Under the pieces are notes generated by a model. The model did no database searches and was not told the DNA's origin. It was given only the letters and a program-made list of their open reading frames with translations. A stretch of DNA of 64,000 nucleotides, taken from Parasponia andersonii (taxonomy: Eukaryota; Streptophyta; Magnoliopsida; Rosales; Cannabaceae). A program made the position numbers and the translations under genes. Location of the stretch: contig JXTB01000253.1 in assembly GCA_002914805.1 (NCBI GenBank), positions 113,729 through 177,728 of the forward strand. Reading direction: 5' to 3'. Below, piece by piece: positions 46,211 through 57,971 of this stretch; position 1 is the first letter of the stretch; every line of letters starts with the position of its first letter.

Positions 46211-48299
46211 TATCCTCAACTGAGAAAGATTTTCTTGGCCTTCCAGATGATCTAACTACTGGAGAAAATCCTAACCTCCTTTTAGTAGAGGCATCCTCAG
46301 GTTGATTATCGTTCAATCTCATTGAACACTGTGATGTCTTCAAATTCTATTTTATGTATCATATTCCCTTGTCTCTTTCCTCTTTCTGAAAACCTTATCG
46401 ATCTTATGAAAAAATATTTCCTCAAAAACTGCAGAATGATAAAATTCCCAATTATATAAAAGTTATAAAATAAATCCAATTTATAATCGAATTTAACAAA
46501 TTTAATTCACAATTAAATTAAGTAAGTTTAATTCTCAATTAAACATATAGGAAAAAATAATCGCATACAAACATCTTGGTTTCGATTGAATTTTACAGTA
46601 AAATAATAAACATCTTAACAAAAGTGTTAATTATCTTGAGTTAGATAATAAATACCTCAACAAAGATATTAATTATCAGAAATGAATTTTGACGAAATTA
46701 TCAACTCTTGTCATTTGCCAATCAAAGTAACTGATTTAAAATGAGCAGATAATTTGTGCAAAATATTGTAGTATACATAGAGTAAAATAAGAAACATAAA
46801 TATAATAACATATAATCAAATAAGAAGATTATGTGTTATGCTCTTATGGTCATTTGGAAACTAACGATAAATTATGAACAAGTATGCAAATTCTAATCCT
46901 CCTAGTACTCAACTAAGTTTGCTAGTTTATCTGAATATGAAGAGTTTAAAATACTTAACATTAAATCTATCAAGATAAAATGCTTGTGAAGAATCCCTAA
47001 GACTGTCACAAATATTCAAGGTATTTTGACCTACTATAGATTACAAGTTACCTACGGGTAATCATGTGAATCTACAAGTCAAATGTGAACAATTCACTTT
47101 AGACAAAAAGACAAATATCTCATATTCCAGCTTGCTAATTACCCTACTTATCGGTCCATAGAATTACTAGCATAGCTATAAGAGGTTAATAGCATCCCAT
47201 ATTGAGTGTGTAACTATCATTTCAATTTACAAGCTTTCTTATACAATACAGTCTCATATGGGAGATCAGTACGTAAAGTCCACTCGCAAATTTATCTTAA
47301 GAGATTTAATATCAATAATACCCAGATGAAAACCTTCCTAAGAGAGCTCAGTAAGATTTTAAGGTGAGGCATATTTTTAGAACTATTGAACCAATGATGG
47401 AGACTATATATATCTCATACGCGGTCCCACTCAACCTTTTTAAAATTAGGGATTTCTGATTTTACCCAATTATCTAACTTACTTAGTAACCACAAAATCA
47501 ATTATGTATATCAAATTATACGACTTAGAGAGAATAAGCTAATTTAAGAAATTATGGTATACTATTCTAGACATGGTGCTATGATCAAACAATTATTGTC
47601 TAAAGCCAAAGTGCTACCACTATATTATACATCTAATACATATAAAAGTAGACAATAAAAGCATACAAGACATAATAATCAAACAAAAAGGTCTGTGGAT
47701 TGTAAATCATTCAAGCAAAATTTTTCCAGAAGAAAATTCAATTATTTGGTTAACAATCTTTCAAACAAAGATAAATAATTGAAAATGGTATTTAAACCAA
47801 GTCCTGTATAAAGCATTAATTTTGAAAAATCTAACTAAGAAACTTTAACCGCTAAATTAGGTAACCAATAATTTTAAAGATTCTCAGTAGTAGAACTTAT
47901 TCAAATTAAATTCCAAGTACATTTATAAAAAATAAGTAAACATTTATAAAAATAATTTGTATAAAAGTTTTACAAATAATTATAAATGCAAGTAATGAAT
48001 ATAAACAACTTTATATACATTCATTAATTTTCTCAAAATTAATCATTTCAAAACTAAAGAATGATTTAAATAATTTTGGATTAAAAATTTTATCAAAAAT
48101 TTTAAATCCTCCCATTCAATATGCAAATCATATCAAATGTATTTTCTAAAAAAAATTATTATCTCATAATTATCAAAAAACTTTAAAACACATAAAATAT
48201 TACCATAATTATCTCATAACTATCAATATTTTATGTCATATATCAACGCACAAAATATTTTCTTTATCAAAATTTAAAACATTTTAATCTCATTAAAAT

Positions 48300-49535
48300 C
48301 AAGCTCCAATTTCCTTACAAATCATGAAAACAAATAATTATCCTAATATTATTATTATCCTTTTAAGTAATACAATTAATCTCATTAATAAATATTAATT
48401 ATTAATTATTAATANTAAAGAACTTATCTAAATTTAATTATAATAGAAATCTAATCATTATTAAATTTCTATAATTAATTTAAATTATTTAATTATAAAG
48501 GATATAACTTTATAATTAATTAATTAATTAATCATATTAATTAATTAACTAATTAATCTTATTAATTAGTTGTTTAATTAATCTCATTAATCAGTAGCGT
48601 TACTAATCAAATTAGCTATCTCTAACTATATTCTAATTACTATGATTAAAATTGTTAATAAATAAATAGTTATTACAATTAACTATTGAATATTAATCTA
48701 ATTAAATTCAAATATTTTCTATCCTAATTAATCTCATTAATTACGAATTTGAATAATCTATGAAAAGTAATTATTTAAATCTAATTTAATTATAAGATTT
48801 AGTTTTGAATTTAAATTCAAAACTATATGCTTAATTTAAATAAAATTTAAATTAAAGATAATTATTAAATTTAAATTATTAAAATTCAAACTATCATGAT
48901 TTATGGATAATTATCTAATCATATTTAATCTCATTAAATATCAAATTCATTTGAATAGTTGCTATCTATTTAAATTCAAAATTTAAAAAAAAAAATTGAT
49001 AAAAAATCTTATCAAATTTCAAAAATGAGTAAATATCCTATTTAAATTAAAATTCACTATTAGATGTATTAGGATAATATCTAATCTTATTAAATATCTA
49101 ATTAATTTGAATAACCATTATCTATTTAAATTCAAAATTTAAATACTAGAGATAATATAGGAAATCTTATCTAATTTCAAAACTTAGTATATATCCTATT
49201 TGAATTCAAATTAATTACTGATAATATCCTAATTATCTAATAAATTTAAATTTGTATTATTCTTTTAAATTCAAAATTTTAAAGACAATATAGGAAATCT
49301 TATCTATTTCAAAAATAATAGAAATCCTATTCAAATTTAAATTACCTATTAGATAATATCCTATTTATTTAAGTAATTAAAATTTAATATTATCCTAAAG
49401 TAAATCAAATTTAAAATAGGATAATTTAAAAATAGATAACTATCCTAATCTCATTTTAATGGTTTCCTATTTCTAAAATTTGAATTCAAATTAAATAATT
49501 ATTCAATTAATTGAAACTAATTACTTTGGAAATTA
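48300..49535. repeat. Extremely AT-rich copia leader segment
   Basis: About 1.2 kb is almost entirely A and T, with repeated TAATTAATTAAT, TCATTAATT, TTTAAATTCAAAATTT and AGGAAATCTTATCTA phrases. A diverged unit around TTCAAAATTTAAA-AGATAATATAGGAAATC recurs at about 48970, 49130 and 49265. One undetermined base (n) is at 48415. No coding potential. It sits between the GC-rich island and the protease. Confidence 0.7.
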
Positions 49536-49539
49536 CTAG

Positions 49540-49895
49540 TGGTGGAGAAATACTACCACCGTCAGCCTACGGGCAGTCACTGCCTGAGGAAGGCAGGGAG
49601 AAGTGGAGCTACAAGCAGTAATGAGACGGTACCACCTAGCTATGGCACACAGCAAGGCCATGCGCGCCAGGCGTGCTAGCCACACAGGCGGGCCGCGTGC
49701 ATGGCACCAACTGCCGTGCGCAGGCCACCCACAGGTACAACACGCCCGCGCGTTGGCGCAGTAGGGCTATGTCATAGGCGCACACTGGACACAGTGACTG
49801 CGTGCTAGTGCAATAGCCATGCATGCAGGTAGTGCACAGGTGCGCACTGGCCATACTTGTGTGCCACGCACGGGTGTCGACACGCAAGCAGCCAA
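49540..49895. repeat. GC-rich island in the copia leader
   Basis: About 355 bases have strongly elevated GC, with many GCGCGC-, GTGCGCA- and GGCGTG-type words and CACAGG or CACTGG repeats, inside DNA that is otherwise mostly AT. The 83-codon minus-strand frame rich in Cys, His and Ala reflects the composition. Its position, 300 bases downstream of the primer site, is the element's untranslated leader. It may be a captured sequence or a family-specific leader repeat. Confidence 0.75.
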
Positions 49896-50177
49896 GTTTT
49901 TTTTAAATGTTGAATCAAAAATTCTGAAAAAAAATTCAGATTTTCAAACTCATTGAAAATATGTTCATGAGTCTATCAACATAAAATTCAAGAATGTCCA
50001 AACTTAATTTTGCTAGAATCATAATTCACATATTTTTTCACTATGCAAAAATTAATACATAATTAAATATCATTTATTACCATGAATCATTTAACTATCA
50101 TAAATAAAAATTGCTCAAACTCAATCACATAACCTAGATCATACAACTAGATCAATATTATGCTATACATATGAAAC

Positions 50178-50199
50178 TATGCTTTGGATACCAATTACT
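50178..50199 (-). other. Primer-binding site of copia element
   Basis: Minus strand AGTAATTGGTATCCAAAGCA follows the 5' LTR end TTTACA. TTGGTATC-AAGC is close to the TGGTATCAGAGC site complementary to initiator tRNA-Met used by plant copia elements. This fixes orientation and the 5' LTR. Confidence 0.75.
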
Positions 50200-51998
50200 T
50201 GTAAATTTGACCTAACACTTAGAAAAAATCATACATGCATGCATATATGGAAAGTGCATGATCATATTATGAATGTAGTAGAAAAACTAGCGAATTTAGA
50301 ATTTAAAATTTGTACATGAAAATATTTTTCATAATCATAGAATATGCATGTATCATATACAGGATCATGTATAATATAAATCAAATCTAGATGCATAATC
50401 CCTAGAGATAAGATCAGGATTTACCTTTTGTAGCATGCTCTTCCTTGGTCTCCTTATTGACGGTGATCAAATCTCTAACCCTAGATTTTCTTATCTATGA
50501 TCATGCTCTTGGTTGATGAGGCAAGTGAGCACTAAGTTAAATCCTTAGTTGGAGAACACCTTCTTGATCTTTTGGTATACTGGAATATGAGATAAGACTA
50601 TGAGATTGTAGGAAACTTTTTCTCTCTCACTTTTATTGAACTATGCATGTAACTCTCTCTCTCTCTCTTTCTCTCTCTCTGCCCTATGTGTGTGACACTA
50701 GTGTTAGGACTGTACAGTTTTTTCTCTCATATATCTTAAATATATGGGGCCTAAAACTACTAACCCCAATCTAACTAGGAGGGCAGTTGTTCTCTAATTT
50801 GAGCTTTAGGTGTATTTTTATAAATATGTCCAATTCATGTAACTTATTTATAAAAATACCAACTTTTGTATAAAATCATTATTTTACACTGTTTCATGAA
50901 ATTAATTTTATAAATACCACCAACTAATTAATGAGCTTTGTTGAGTTAGACAAAGGACCTAATGGATCCAAATTATCTAATCTCCAATAGTATAATAAAT
51001 ACATAATAAGTCTTATTATGGTATTTATATAAATATTATTAGTAAAAGGGACACTCCACTAAAGGCCTAATACTGCACTCTTAAATTAAATGTCATGTCT
51101 TTTATAAAAATTTAATCAACTAGCCTTGATTAACTGATCCATCTAGCATATTATATACCACATATAGAATTCCTATACAATGTTATAGTTGGATAGTTGA
51201 AATTACCATAATACTCCTCAAACATATATTTTCCTTTAAGTTACCATCTTTCTATCAAAGAATACTATTCTCGATAATTTTGTTCTCAATGGTAATTTAA
51301 ACAAAATTATCAACTAATTCACAAAGTGAATACTAAGATCTTAGATTTAATTATTCTATGAATCTTGAAAGACCTTAAAGTGATATTAATGTATAATGTC
51401 GTTAACTATTTTGTGTTCCTGTCAATTCATAAATCATAACCTCTAATATACTAGAGTTTGTCTCAAATTTCATAGAGACTAGTCTTTTAACAAATCAAAA
51501 GGCTACAACTCATGAAAGCAAATCTAATCAAACATCAAGAATTAAGATCTATATGCTAAGAGCTAGTTTGTGGTAATATAAATATTGAGTTATGGCATTC
51601 CAATTCTTTATATTATCTGGTCTTGTTTAATATGTATAACTTATTTATGTTGTACTAGTGTTTCTATCAGAAGTTAAACACTTCAACGATTTGAGACACA
51701 TCATTTCCGTTGAGATAGATAAACATTACAATCTTTAATAAATAAAGTATTTCATCTTTATTTATAAATTGTAAACTAGTTAATTTAGACTTAGATAAAG
51801 AAATAATTCTTCCCATAATTAACACTTAATCATATTTATTTCTTTTTACACAAATAAAGTCATGGAATCTTTTTCAGATAAATAAACTATTCAACTGAGA
51901 CAGTTTAATCTAGCAAATATCATAATTGTATATAAGAGAGTTGCTTACACTAAAAGGGTAAACTTGGAAATTTACTTTTTAGGACAAATATCCCAACA
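50200..51998 (-). repeat. 5' LTR of copia element
   Basis: Minus strand begins TGTTGGGATATTTGTCC and ends GTTAGGTCAAATTTACA, with proper TG/CA ends. It contains a (CT) run at about 50655-50680, TCTTAAATATATGGGGCCTA and ATCTTTAATAAATAAAGTAT. Its right end abuts gypsy sequence leading into the protease region. Confidence 0.93.
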
Positions 51999-52242
51999 AC
52001 TTATCCACTGGGAGTTTGGCGAGCTCTTCCACAGGTCCATTTTTCTTCTTCTCATCTATCACATGAGGATCTAGGTTCTCATCAATCCGTTCCAAACTCA
52101 CGAACCGCTACTCATATGTCTAGACCTTGTCGACCTTTTTCTTTGCAGTCCTGATGGACTTGTTATAACATTCGCAAGCTTCGTGCTACTTGCCTCGCAG
52201 AACTCCGAATCCTTCATGAATCGAGATGATCGCTTTTAGCTC

Positions 52243-52560
52243 TCAGAGAGATAGTGTTCCGAGTACTTCCTTGAAGGCCATTGGGAAATTTACCACGAGG
52301 AAGTCAGCCATGACAGTTGTCTGCTGAGGTCGCACTTCCATAGTAAGTGTAAGTTGAATCACACCCAGGGGCAGGATGCTATCACCGTTGAAGCTGTAGA
52401 GTTTGGCTGTGGTTGGTTTTAGGTGTTGTACCCCCAAACCCATCTTCTCAAGAGTGCTTAAATATAGAATGTCTACCGAGCTCCCATTATCAATAAAGGT
52501 TTTGTGGATGAGCATGTTGCCGATCTAAATAGTCATGACTAGGGGGTCATTTTGTGAATA
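52243..52560 (-). pseudogene. gypsy aspartic protease
   Basis: The minus-strand frame has ARKVHYSQNDPLVMTI, a TAG, then IGNMLIHKTFIDNGSSVDIL, the protease with FIDNGSS as its active site (usual form VDTGSSxDIL in Tat). It continues LGVQHLKPTTAKLYSFNGDS and MADFLVVNFPMAFKEVLG. The active-site D is present. The single TAG before the catalytic region separates it from gag. About 90 residues after the stop remain open. Confidence 0.88.
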
Positions 52561-52599
52561 GTGAACTTTGCGAGCATCCTTCTCTATGAAAGTGATCGG

Positions 52600-54610
52600 C
52601 TCATTCTCTCTACGGACGCTCTTCATCAGACAGTCTTCGAAGTGGTGGATGTTAATCATTGGAGCTTCACGAACATAATTCTTTTGGCTTATCCTCAAAC
52701 TCTCTACGACAATAGGTCCTCCAAAAATGGTTCGGATTTCTCCTTAAATAAGATTATTGTGAGCTAGGGAGCTTGCTCTTCTTTCACCATCCTCCTTTTG
52801 GTCGTAGTCTTTCCTCCTTGGTACCTTTTGAGGTATCCTTGTCGGATCAATTCTTCGATCTCATCCTTCAGATCGTAATAGTCATTGTGTCATGACCATT
52901 ATTGCGGTGAAATCGGTAGTACTTATTCTGATCCCTTCTTGCACTTTTTCCTTTAATAAGAGGAGGTTTTCTGTATGGGACTCTATCCTTGGTAGCCATC
53001 AACATGTTCTCCCTACTATCGGTGAGCTCGGTGTAATAGGTGAACTTAGGAGAGGAGGGTACCTCCTATCCTCTGCTCAAGGTTTCTTCTCATCTTTTTT
53101 CGAAGAAAATGCGGCTTGCTCACTGCTACCTTTCCTCTTTTTCTTTTTTCCTCTTTTGTCAGACTATTCGCCTTTTTTATGATCTGTTGATTCCTTCGCG
53201 TTCTCAACACGCATATATTTTTTAGTTCTTTGGAAAAAATCTTTCACATCAGTACAATGGACTTTCAAAAGATTTCTCCAAAAAGGTGTTTGGGGGCGGA
53301 CTCCTCCTTCCAGAACCATCAAGAGTCCTCCCTTTGGTGCCTTGGTTACTTCAGCAACTTCTTTATTAAACCACTTTAGATGAGAATGAAAGCTCTCATT
53401 TTCTCTTTACTTGACATTGGCTAATGCCAAGCAGGGAGTGGTGTAGGCTTTGGAGGCCTGAAATTGGCAAATGAATTCTTGAGAGAATTGTTGCTCTTAG
53501 ATTATTGATCCCTCTGGCTTAATTTTAAACCACTTTTTTGCTCCTTTTATGAGTATAACAATGAAGCATTGGCACCAGGCTAGTGGTTGCACTCGGTTCA
53601 GATTTTAAGATTGTTGAATAAGTCTAGGTGGTCGTGAGGGTCCGTCTTTCCCTCGTAGGCAATGATGGTTAGCATCTTGAAGCCATCGGGTAAGAAGGCG
53701 TCCTGAATCTCAGGTGAGAATGGTGAGTATTCTCCTTCTACCTGATACTCCTCGTGAGTAGTCAAGTGGTTCAGCTCATTTCACATACGAACTACTTCTT
53801 GAGCAAGCAAATCATTGACTAGGACTGAAATAGTTAAACCCTTATTGGTCCCAGTCTACGATGTACTCGCTCTTTGTAGATTTAAGTGATCATGGATATC
53901 GTGTCCTTGGTCCTGATCTAAGTCTCCTACTCAGCCAACTCTCTCGAACACACTGCATATGGCCTGTGACCTGACAAATTCAGATCATTGACCCTCTCAA
54001 GCATTTTCTCGAGGTGATCTTAGGGGGAGATCTCCTATTTTTGCCCTCTACTTGATCTGGCTAGCTTTAGGAGTATTTCTACAATCACGAGCTCTCGAAC
54101 TCTCGAGCACACGAACTCTCAAACTTATTGAATGGGACTCCTCATGATCTTGTTGTTTGGCAAGTTGATCGCAACCTCGAACATGGTCGTGTTGCTCAGC
54201 TACTCTTACTGTAATCTCTGGCTGCTCATTCTAAGGATGGTTTCTAGCCTCCTGCTCCAAAAGAATTTGGATTGAGTTGACATTAGCTCGCACCTCGTCC
54301 AAAGTCTCCTCTTGTTGAAGTTCTCTAGCCTGTAGCTTGACCATCTCCGTAGCTCGATCAGCATCACTCATGGGCTTTTTTCTAGGTCACCTCTTGTCTT
54401 CACCCTGAATCATGCCGATGGTATCATGGCTCCGAATAGTTTCTGGGCAGTTGTTTGTCGTGGCAGCAATCTCAAATTGCATCGGCAGGTCTCTGGTACA
54501 GACAAGCTAAGATTTAGTGGCAGCAACATCTCTTTGGTTTGAGAATTTTGGCGTCTTGTCATCACTATATTTTTGGATTCAAGAAAACTAGAAAAACAGT
54601 GATTTTGGTT
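52600..54610 (-). pseudogene. gypsy gag remnants
   Basis: A start-like MTRRQNSQTKEMLLPLNL lies near 54562. Around 53600-53720 the reading SPFSPEIQDAFLPDGFKMLT, then IIAYEGKTDPHDHLDLFNN, matches the Tat gag core (P-GFK-P-xxYDGxxDPxxHL). Near 53330-53480 QFSQEFICQFQASKAYTT and NESFHSHLKWFNKEVAEV follow, the F-xxF-GE-LR-Y-xRFN-E region, with a stop where a Q codon is expected. Gag would form the particle. The frame is interrupted repeatedly. Confidence 0.85.
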
Positions 54611-54628
54611 GGATATTTTTACCGAAGG

Positions 54629-54651
54629 TCCTCTTTCTAGCACCAAGTTAT
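54629..54651 (-). other. Primer-binding site of gypsy element
   Basis: Minus strand AACTTGGTGCTAGAAAGAGG follows the 5' LTR after a short ATA spacer. TTGGTGC-type sites are common in plant gypsy elements; I do not assign the tRNA. Confidence 0.6.
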
Positions 54652-55099
54652 TGATACCAAAAGTTGGTATAATAACAGGATCATTAGTTTTTGAAGAAAA
54701 CTAAAGATTAAAGAGAGAATATGATAGAAAATAATGAACACAAGTGTTTTAGAGTGGTTCAGTCTTTCAAACAAAGTAGTGCCTACGTCCACTATAGCCA
54801 GTGTTATTTTATCAGTATACTAGTTACAGGAGAGTTTTCAATTGTCTTTCTCTGCTCAAGAGCCTTGTATCTATAGGCCTGAGAAAATAGATTTCTGCTA
54901 TAAATGAGATCTTTTCAGATATCAAAAAAATTACATTAAATACGCATTTGAATTCGTATTTATCTCCTCAAGATCTAGTAAAATTTTTATTTCAGGAATC
55001 ATATCTTTTAAATTTTAAATCTAGTCTCTAATATTTTGGAAACTTGAATTTTGGATGGAAGAAATATCGGATTAAAATTTGTGAAGTTTACGTATAACA
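54652..55099 (-). repeat. 5' LTR of gypsy element
   Basis: Minus strand begins TGTTATACGTAAACTTC and ends CCAACTTTTGGTATCA. It matches 38726-39172 throughout, including CCTACGTCCACTATAGCCAG and TTTATCAGTATACT. The TATA box of the other copy is changed to TATAGATA here (54868-54875). Confidence 0.93.
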
Positions 55100-55131
55100 A
55101 ATAACATGTCGATGTGTTAAATAGTGAGTAC

Positions 55132-55183
55132 GAAAGTGTGGTCCTAGGTAAATTATTGAAAGTGTGGTCCTAGGTAAATTATT
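55132..55183. repeat. Perfect 26-bp tandem duplication
   Basis: GAAAGTGTGGTCCTAGGTAA followed by ATTATT occurs twice without a mismatch at 55132 and 55158, and GAAAGT starts a third partial unit. It lies 33 bases outside the gypsy 5' LTR. 55190-56650 has no recognisable gene; a T-rich/CT-rich run is at 55490-55545. Confidence 0.95.
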
Positions 55184-56652
55184 GAAAGTCCTGTAATGGT
55201 GGTTTATCTCTACTTAAAAAAATAATAATAAATAAATGCCTTCGTCAACGACATTCACTATGGCTACCCTGCCTTTCGCATGACTTGATGAGTTGATTTT
55301 TCAACATTCTAAAAGGTACCACATTTTTTGGAGTATTATGAAAAAGGACAGTCTACATATATTAACATTCTCCTATCTCCGCTATGCTTTGTCTCATATG
55401 AAAACTTTAATTTGGATTTGAGCAAAATTATAACACTTCTCGCATACCCAACAGATTCCCAATGTCTACAATTGCTCATCTTTTTTCCATTGCTTTCCTT
55501 TCCTTTTTTTTTTTTTGGCCCTTTCTTTTCTTTTCCTTTCTTCTAATATTCCTATCTTAAAATATTAATGAATAATAATTTTGTCGTCTTTGCCAATAAT
55601 AAGAAACCATCATAGTTAATTATAATTGAAAATGTCACCAGTTGATTAACATCTTACACTAGCCGATCGATTTGATCACTATACTCAGCTCCACTAATTT
55701 CCTATGATGATTTCTTTTCATTGCTTCGATTATAAGTCAAATATTCACGACTTCTTTCCTTATCTCTTAATTTCGACCACGAATTATAGTTCAAAATCCA
55801 AAATTTGTGAATTATCCAATACGGCATTATAATTAAGTAATGTTCTCCCAAATTTGTAGGGTTATAAGTTGCTCATCTTTTAAAGATATTTTTACCTCAA
55901 TTCAATTGGTACAACGAATTGGAAGAAAATTTTCAAAACTGAAGGTTAGATCATAAACATGATAATGTACTAATATCAATGCTGGCTCAAAAATAACAAA
56001 AGAAACTTGAACATAGATTCATAGATTCTCCATCATAGAGACATAGAATAAATAAGTACATTAATAATTAATGTTTCGAACCATCAATTAAGTCGTTCAG
56101 GTAATTTAATTTCAATCCGATTGATTGTAATAAATCTGACGTTTTGAAACATGCTTACACGCAATATCAATTCTGTCCTCTAGTTAGGTAGAACTAAATT
56201 CCCTAGTATTACTCTTTTCATTGCGTGACATAGTGATAGTAAACGAAATAAATGTGTTAGCCAACGTCCTTAGAGACAGGGAATCACATTGAATGAACCT
56301 GAATCATTATAAGATGCAATAGGTAAAGCTAAAAGCGCCACTCAACAACCGTATTGGACACGTAGTACTCAACAATTCTATACACGCTGCTGATATATTT
56401 TAATCAATTAATTATATCTGATTAATTGTCTTCTCATTTTTATGTAGCTATAATGATTTTAGTTTATTATTGTGACACCTCAAACAAAGCTCTTTGTAAT
56501 TTATAGGGTAATAACTGATAATCTTTCTTTCGTAGAGCCAATAATCTATATTAATTTTATTTATAATAAAACGTCTGTGACTACTTGTAAATCTGCATAC
56601 ATTAAGGAATGCATACATTAAGGAATGATCAAGCCATATATAGTTTTTATAC

Positions 56653-57971
56653 TGTTAGCCTAATATTAGCTAACCTAAGAGGGGGTAAATTGGATTTTAA
56701 AAACTTTTATAAACTTTTCTTGATAAACAAGTAAATTAAGCAAATAATAACAATAACAAGTAAAAATAGCTAAATTGTATACATAAGCTCTAGATAAATA
56801 AATTAAAGAGATAGGGATAGAGAAATGCAAACGATATTTTTATGAGGTTCAACAAATACAATGGTTTCTCTACGTCCTCAGCTCTTGGCAACCCACTTTG
56901 AATTTTCCACTATCGGATCAAGAGAATGGGCTCGACCATCCCTTTTACACAACGACTGCTTTCTCCTTAGGCACACTCTCGCTTTTATAATAGGATTGAA
57001 TCTAGCTCTATCACGCCTAACTCGGATTGTTAAGACTCTGGTGTCAATCTCACCTAAACTGGGTTGTTCATGAATTCGATATCAACCTTACCTTACAACT
57101 ACAATTTTAATTTGGTTTGTTAATACATTAACTAGAATCTCTCTGATAAAAAGATTGATACAAGCTAAACCTAGAGAAAATAAATACAAACATAAAATAT
57201 AATCCAATTTGGCTCAAGTAATTTTTGAAAAAAGTGTACTTGAAAGTTTGAATCACAAAAATGATTGAACACTTTGAAAATATGTTTAAAGCAATGTAAG
57301 AATATTCAAAAGTCATTTCAAGTATTAAAAAAGTTTCTATTTATAAACTTGAAAGAATACTAGTCGTTTTAGACTATTTGACAGATAATCTGTCATTTTT
57401 GGTAGACCGAAAATCCACTTTTAGTCGATCAAAAATACTAGCCGTTAAAAGTACGATTGTAACGGTCAAATTTAAAAAACTGTTAAAAATATGCAGAGGA
57501 ATCGGTAAACTGATTCTGGAGACCGGTCTAGTGAAAATACCTGAGAGCTATTTTTGAATTTTTTTCAAGTCTTTTTCAATTATTTTCAAAAAGTGACTCC
57601 ATAAATTGATTTATCATGTAATATAGGAACTATAGAAATTCATAAATCAATTTAAAAGCTTGTGTAAAATAAATTTTATATTTTAATTAGAAATAAATAG
57701 GTTTGACAGTTGTGCTTTGAAAATTTCCACTCCTATGAAAAATTTGAGCCATTAAGATCATATGAAGTGTACATAAGTATTCAAGTAAAGAATCTTTGCT
57801 AGTCTAGGTTTTATAATCTTGAATTTGTTTTCAAATTCTTTTCTGTAATTCATCTTATGATCCTTTTAATTTAACTTACTATACACTTAAGTAGATTATT
57901 AGATATTAATTATATACTTGTTAATTTCAAAATAAGAGTGTATGATTGATGATACAAAACTTGAATCAACA
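56653..57971 (-). mobile_element. SIRE-like copia solo LTR with perfect TSD
   Basis: It runs TGTTAGCCTAATATTAGC to CTTGAATCAACA and is flanked by TATAC on both sides (56648-56652 and 57972-57976). The phrase CCTAAGAGGGGGTAAATTGG near the left end and GAGGTTCAACAAATACAATGG are hallmarks of SIRE/Maximus LTRs in plants; their order places the LTR on the minus strand, starting TGTTGATTCAAG. It contains rows of CCGTTAAAAG- and GGTCTAGTG-like phrases at 57360-57545. No internal region is present, so it is a solo LTR of 1319 bp. 57977-59632 holds no feature I can support. Confidence 0.85.

Larger units (their letters stand above)
42917..51998 (-). mobile_element. Ty1/copia element nested in the gypsy pol region
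   Basis: Two 1.8-kb LTRs (42917-44730 and 50200-51998) flank 5.47 kb. On the minus strand the order is 5' LTR, primer site, leader, protease, integrase and 3' LTR, the copia order in which integrase precedes RT; RT and RNase H are missing. A matching TSD is not visible (GTGCT on the left, ACTTA on the right); the left LTR end also differs (AATAAATTTG against TGTAAATTTG). LTR divergence sampled over 140 bases is about 7 percent by eye, mostly transitions. It is younger than the gypsy host, as nesting requires. Confidence 0.9.
38726..55099 (-). mobile_element. Tat-type Ty3/gypsy element, interrupted by a copia element
   Basis: Two LTRs of 447 and 448 bp flank gag, protease, RT, two RNase H domains and integrase remnants on the minus strand. 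The polyprotein is split by the copia element at 42917-51998; without it the gypsy element is about 7.3 kb. The archaeal-type second RNase H after the normal one marks the Tat lineage. Many CAA, TGG and CGA codons have become stops (typical C-to-T decay). The 5-bp TSD is not clear: AATGT on the left, AATAA on the right. LTR divergence in one 150-base stretch is roughly 12 percent by eye, higher than for the copia inside. Confidence 0.92.

Noticed and set aside
49636-49887. 83-codon Cys/Ala/His-rich minus-strand frame
   Set aside because: Tempting as a metal-binding small protein, but it lies wholly in the GC-rich leader island and reflects its base composition; no start context or conserved spacing.
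52892-53225. Plus-strand frames over the gypsy gag region
   Set aside because: Antisense to recognisable gag sequence.
56861-57073. 70-codon plus-strand frame
   Set aside because: Inside the SIRE-like solo LTR; LTRs of this family carry no gene here.
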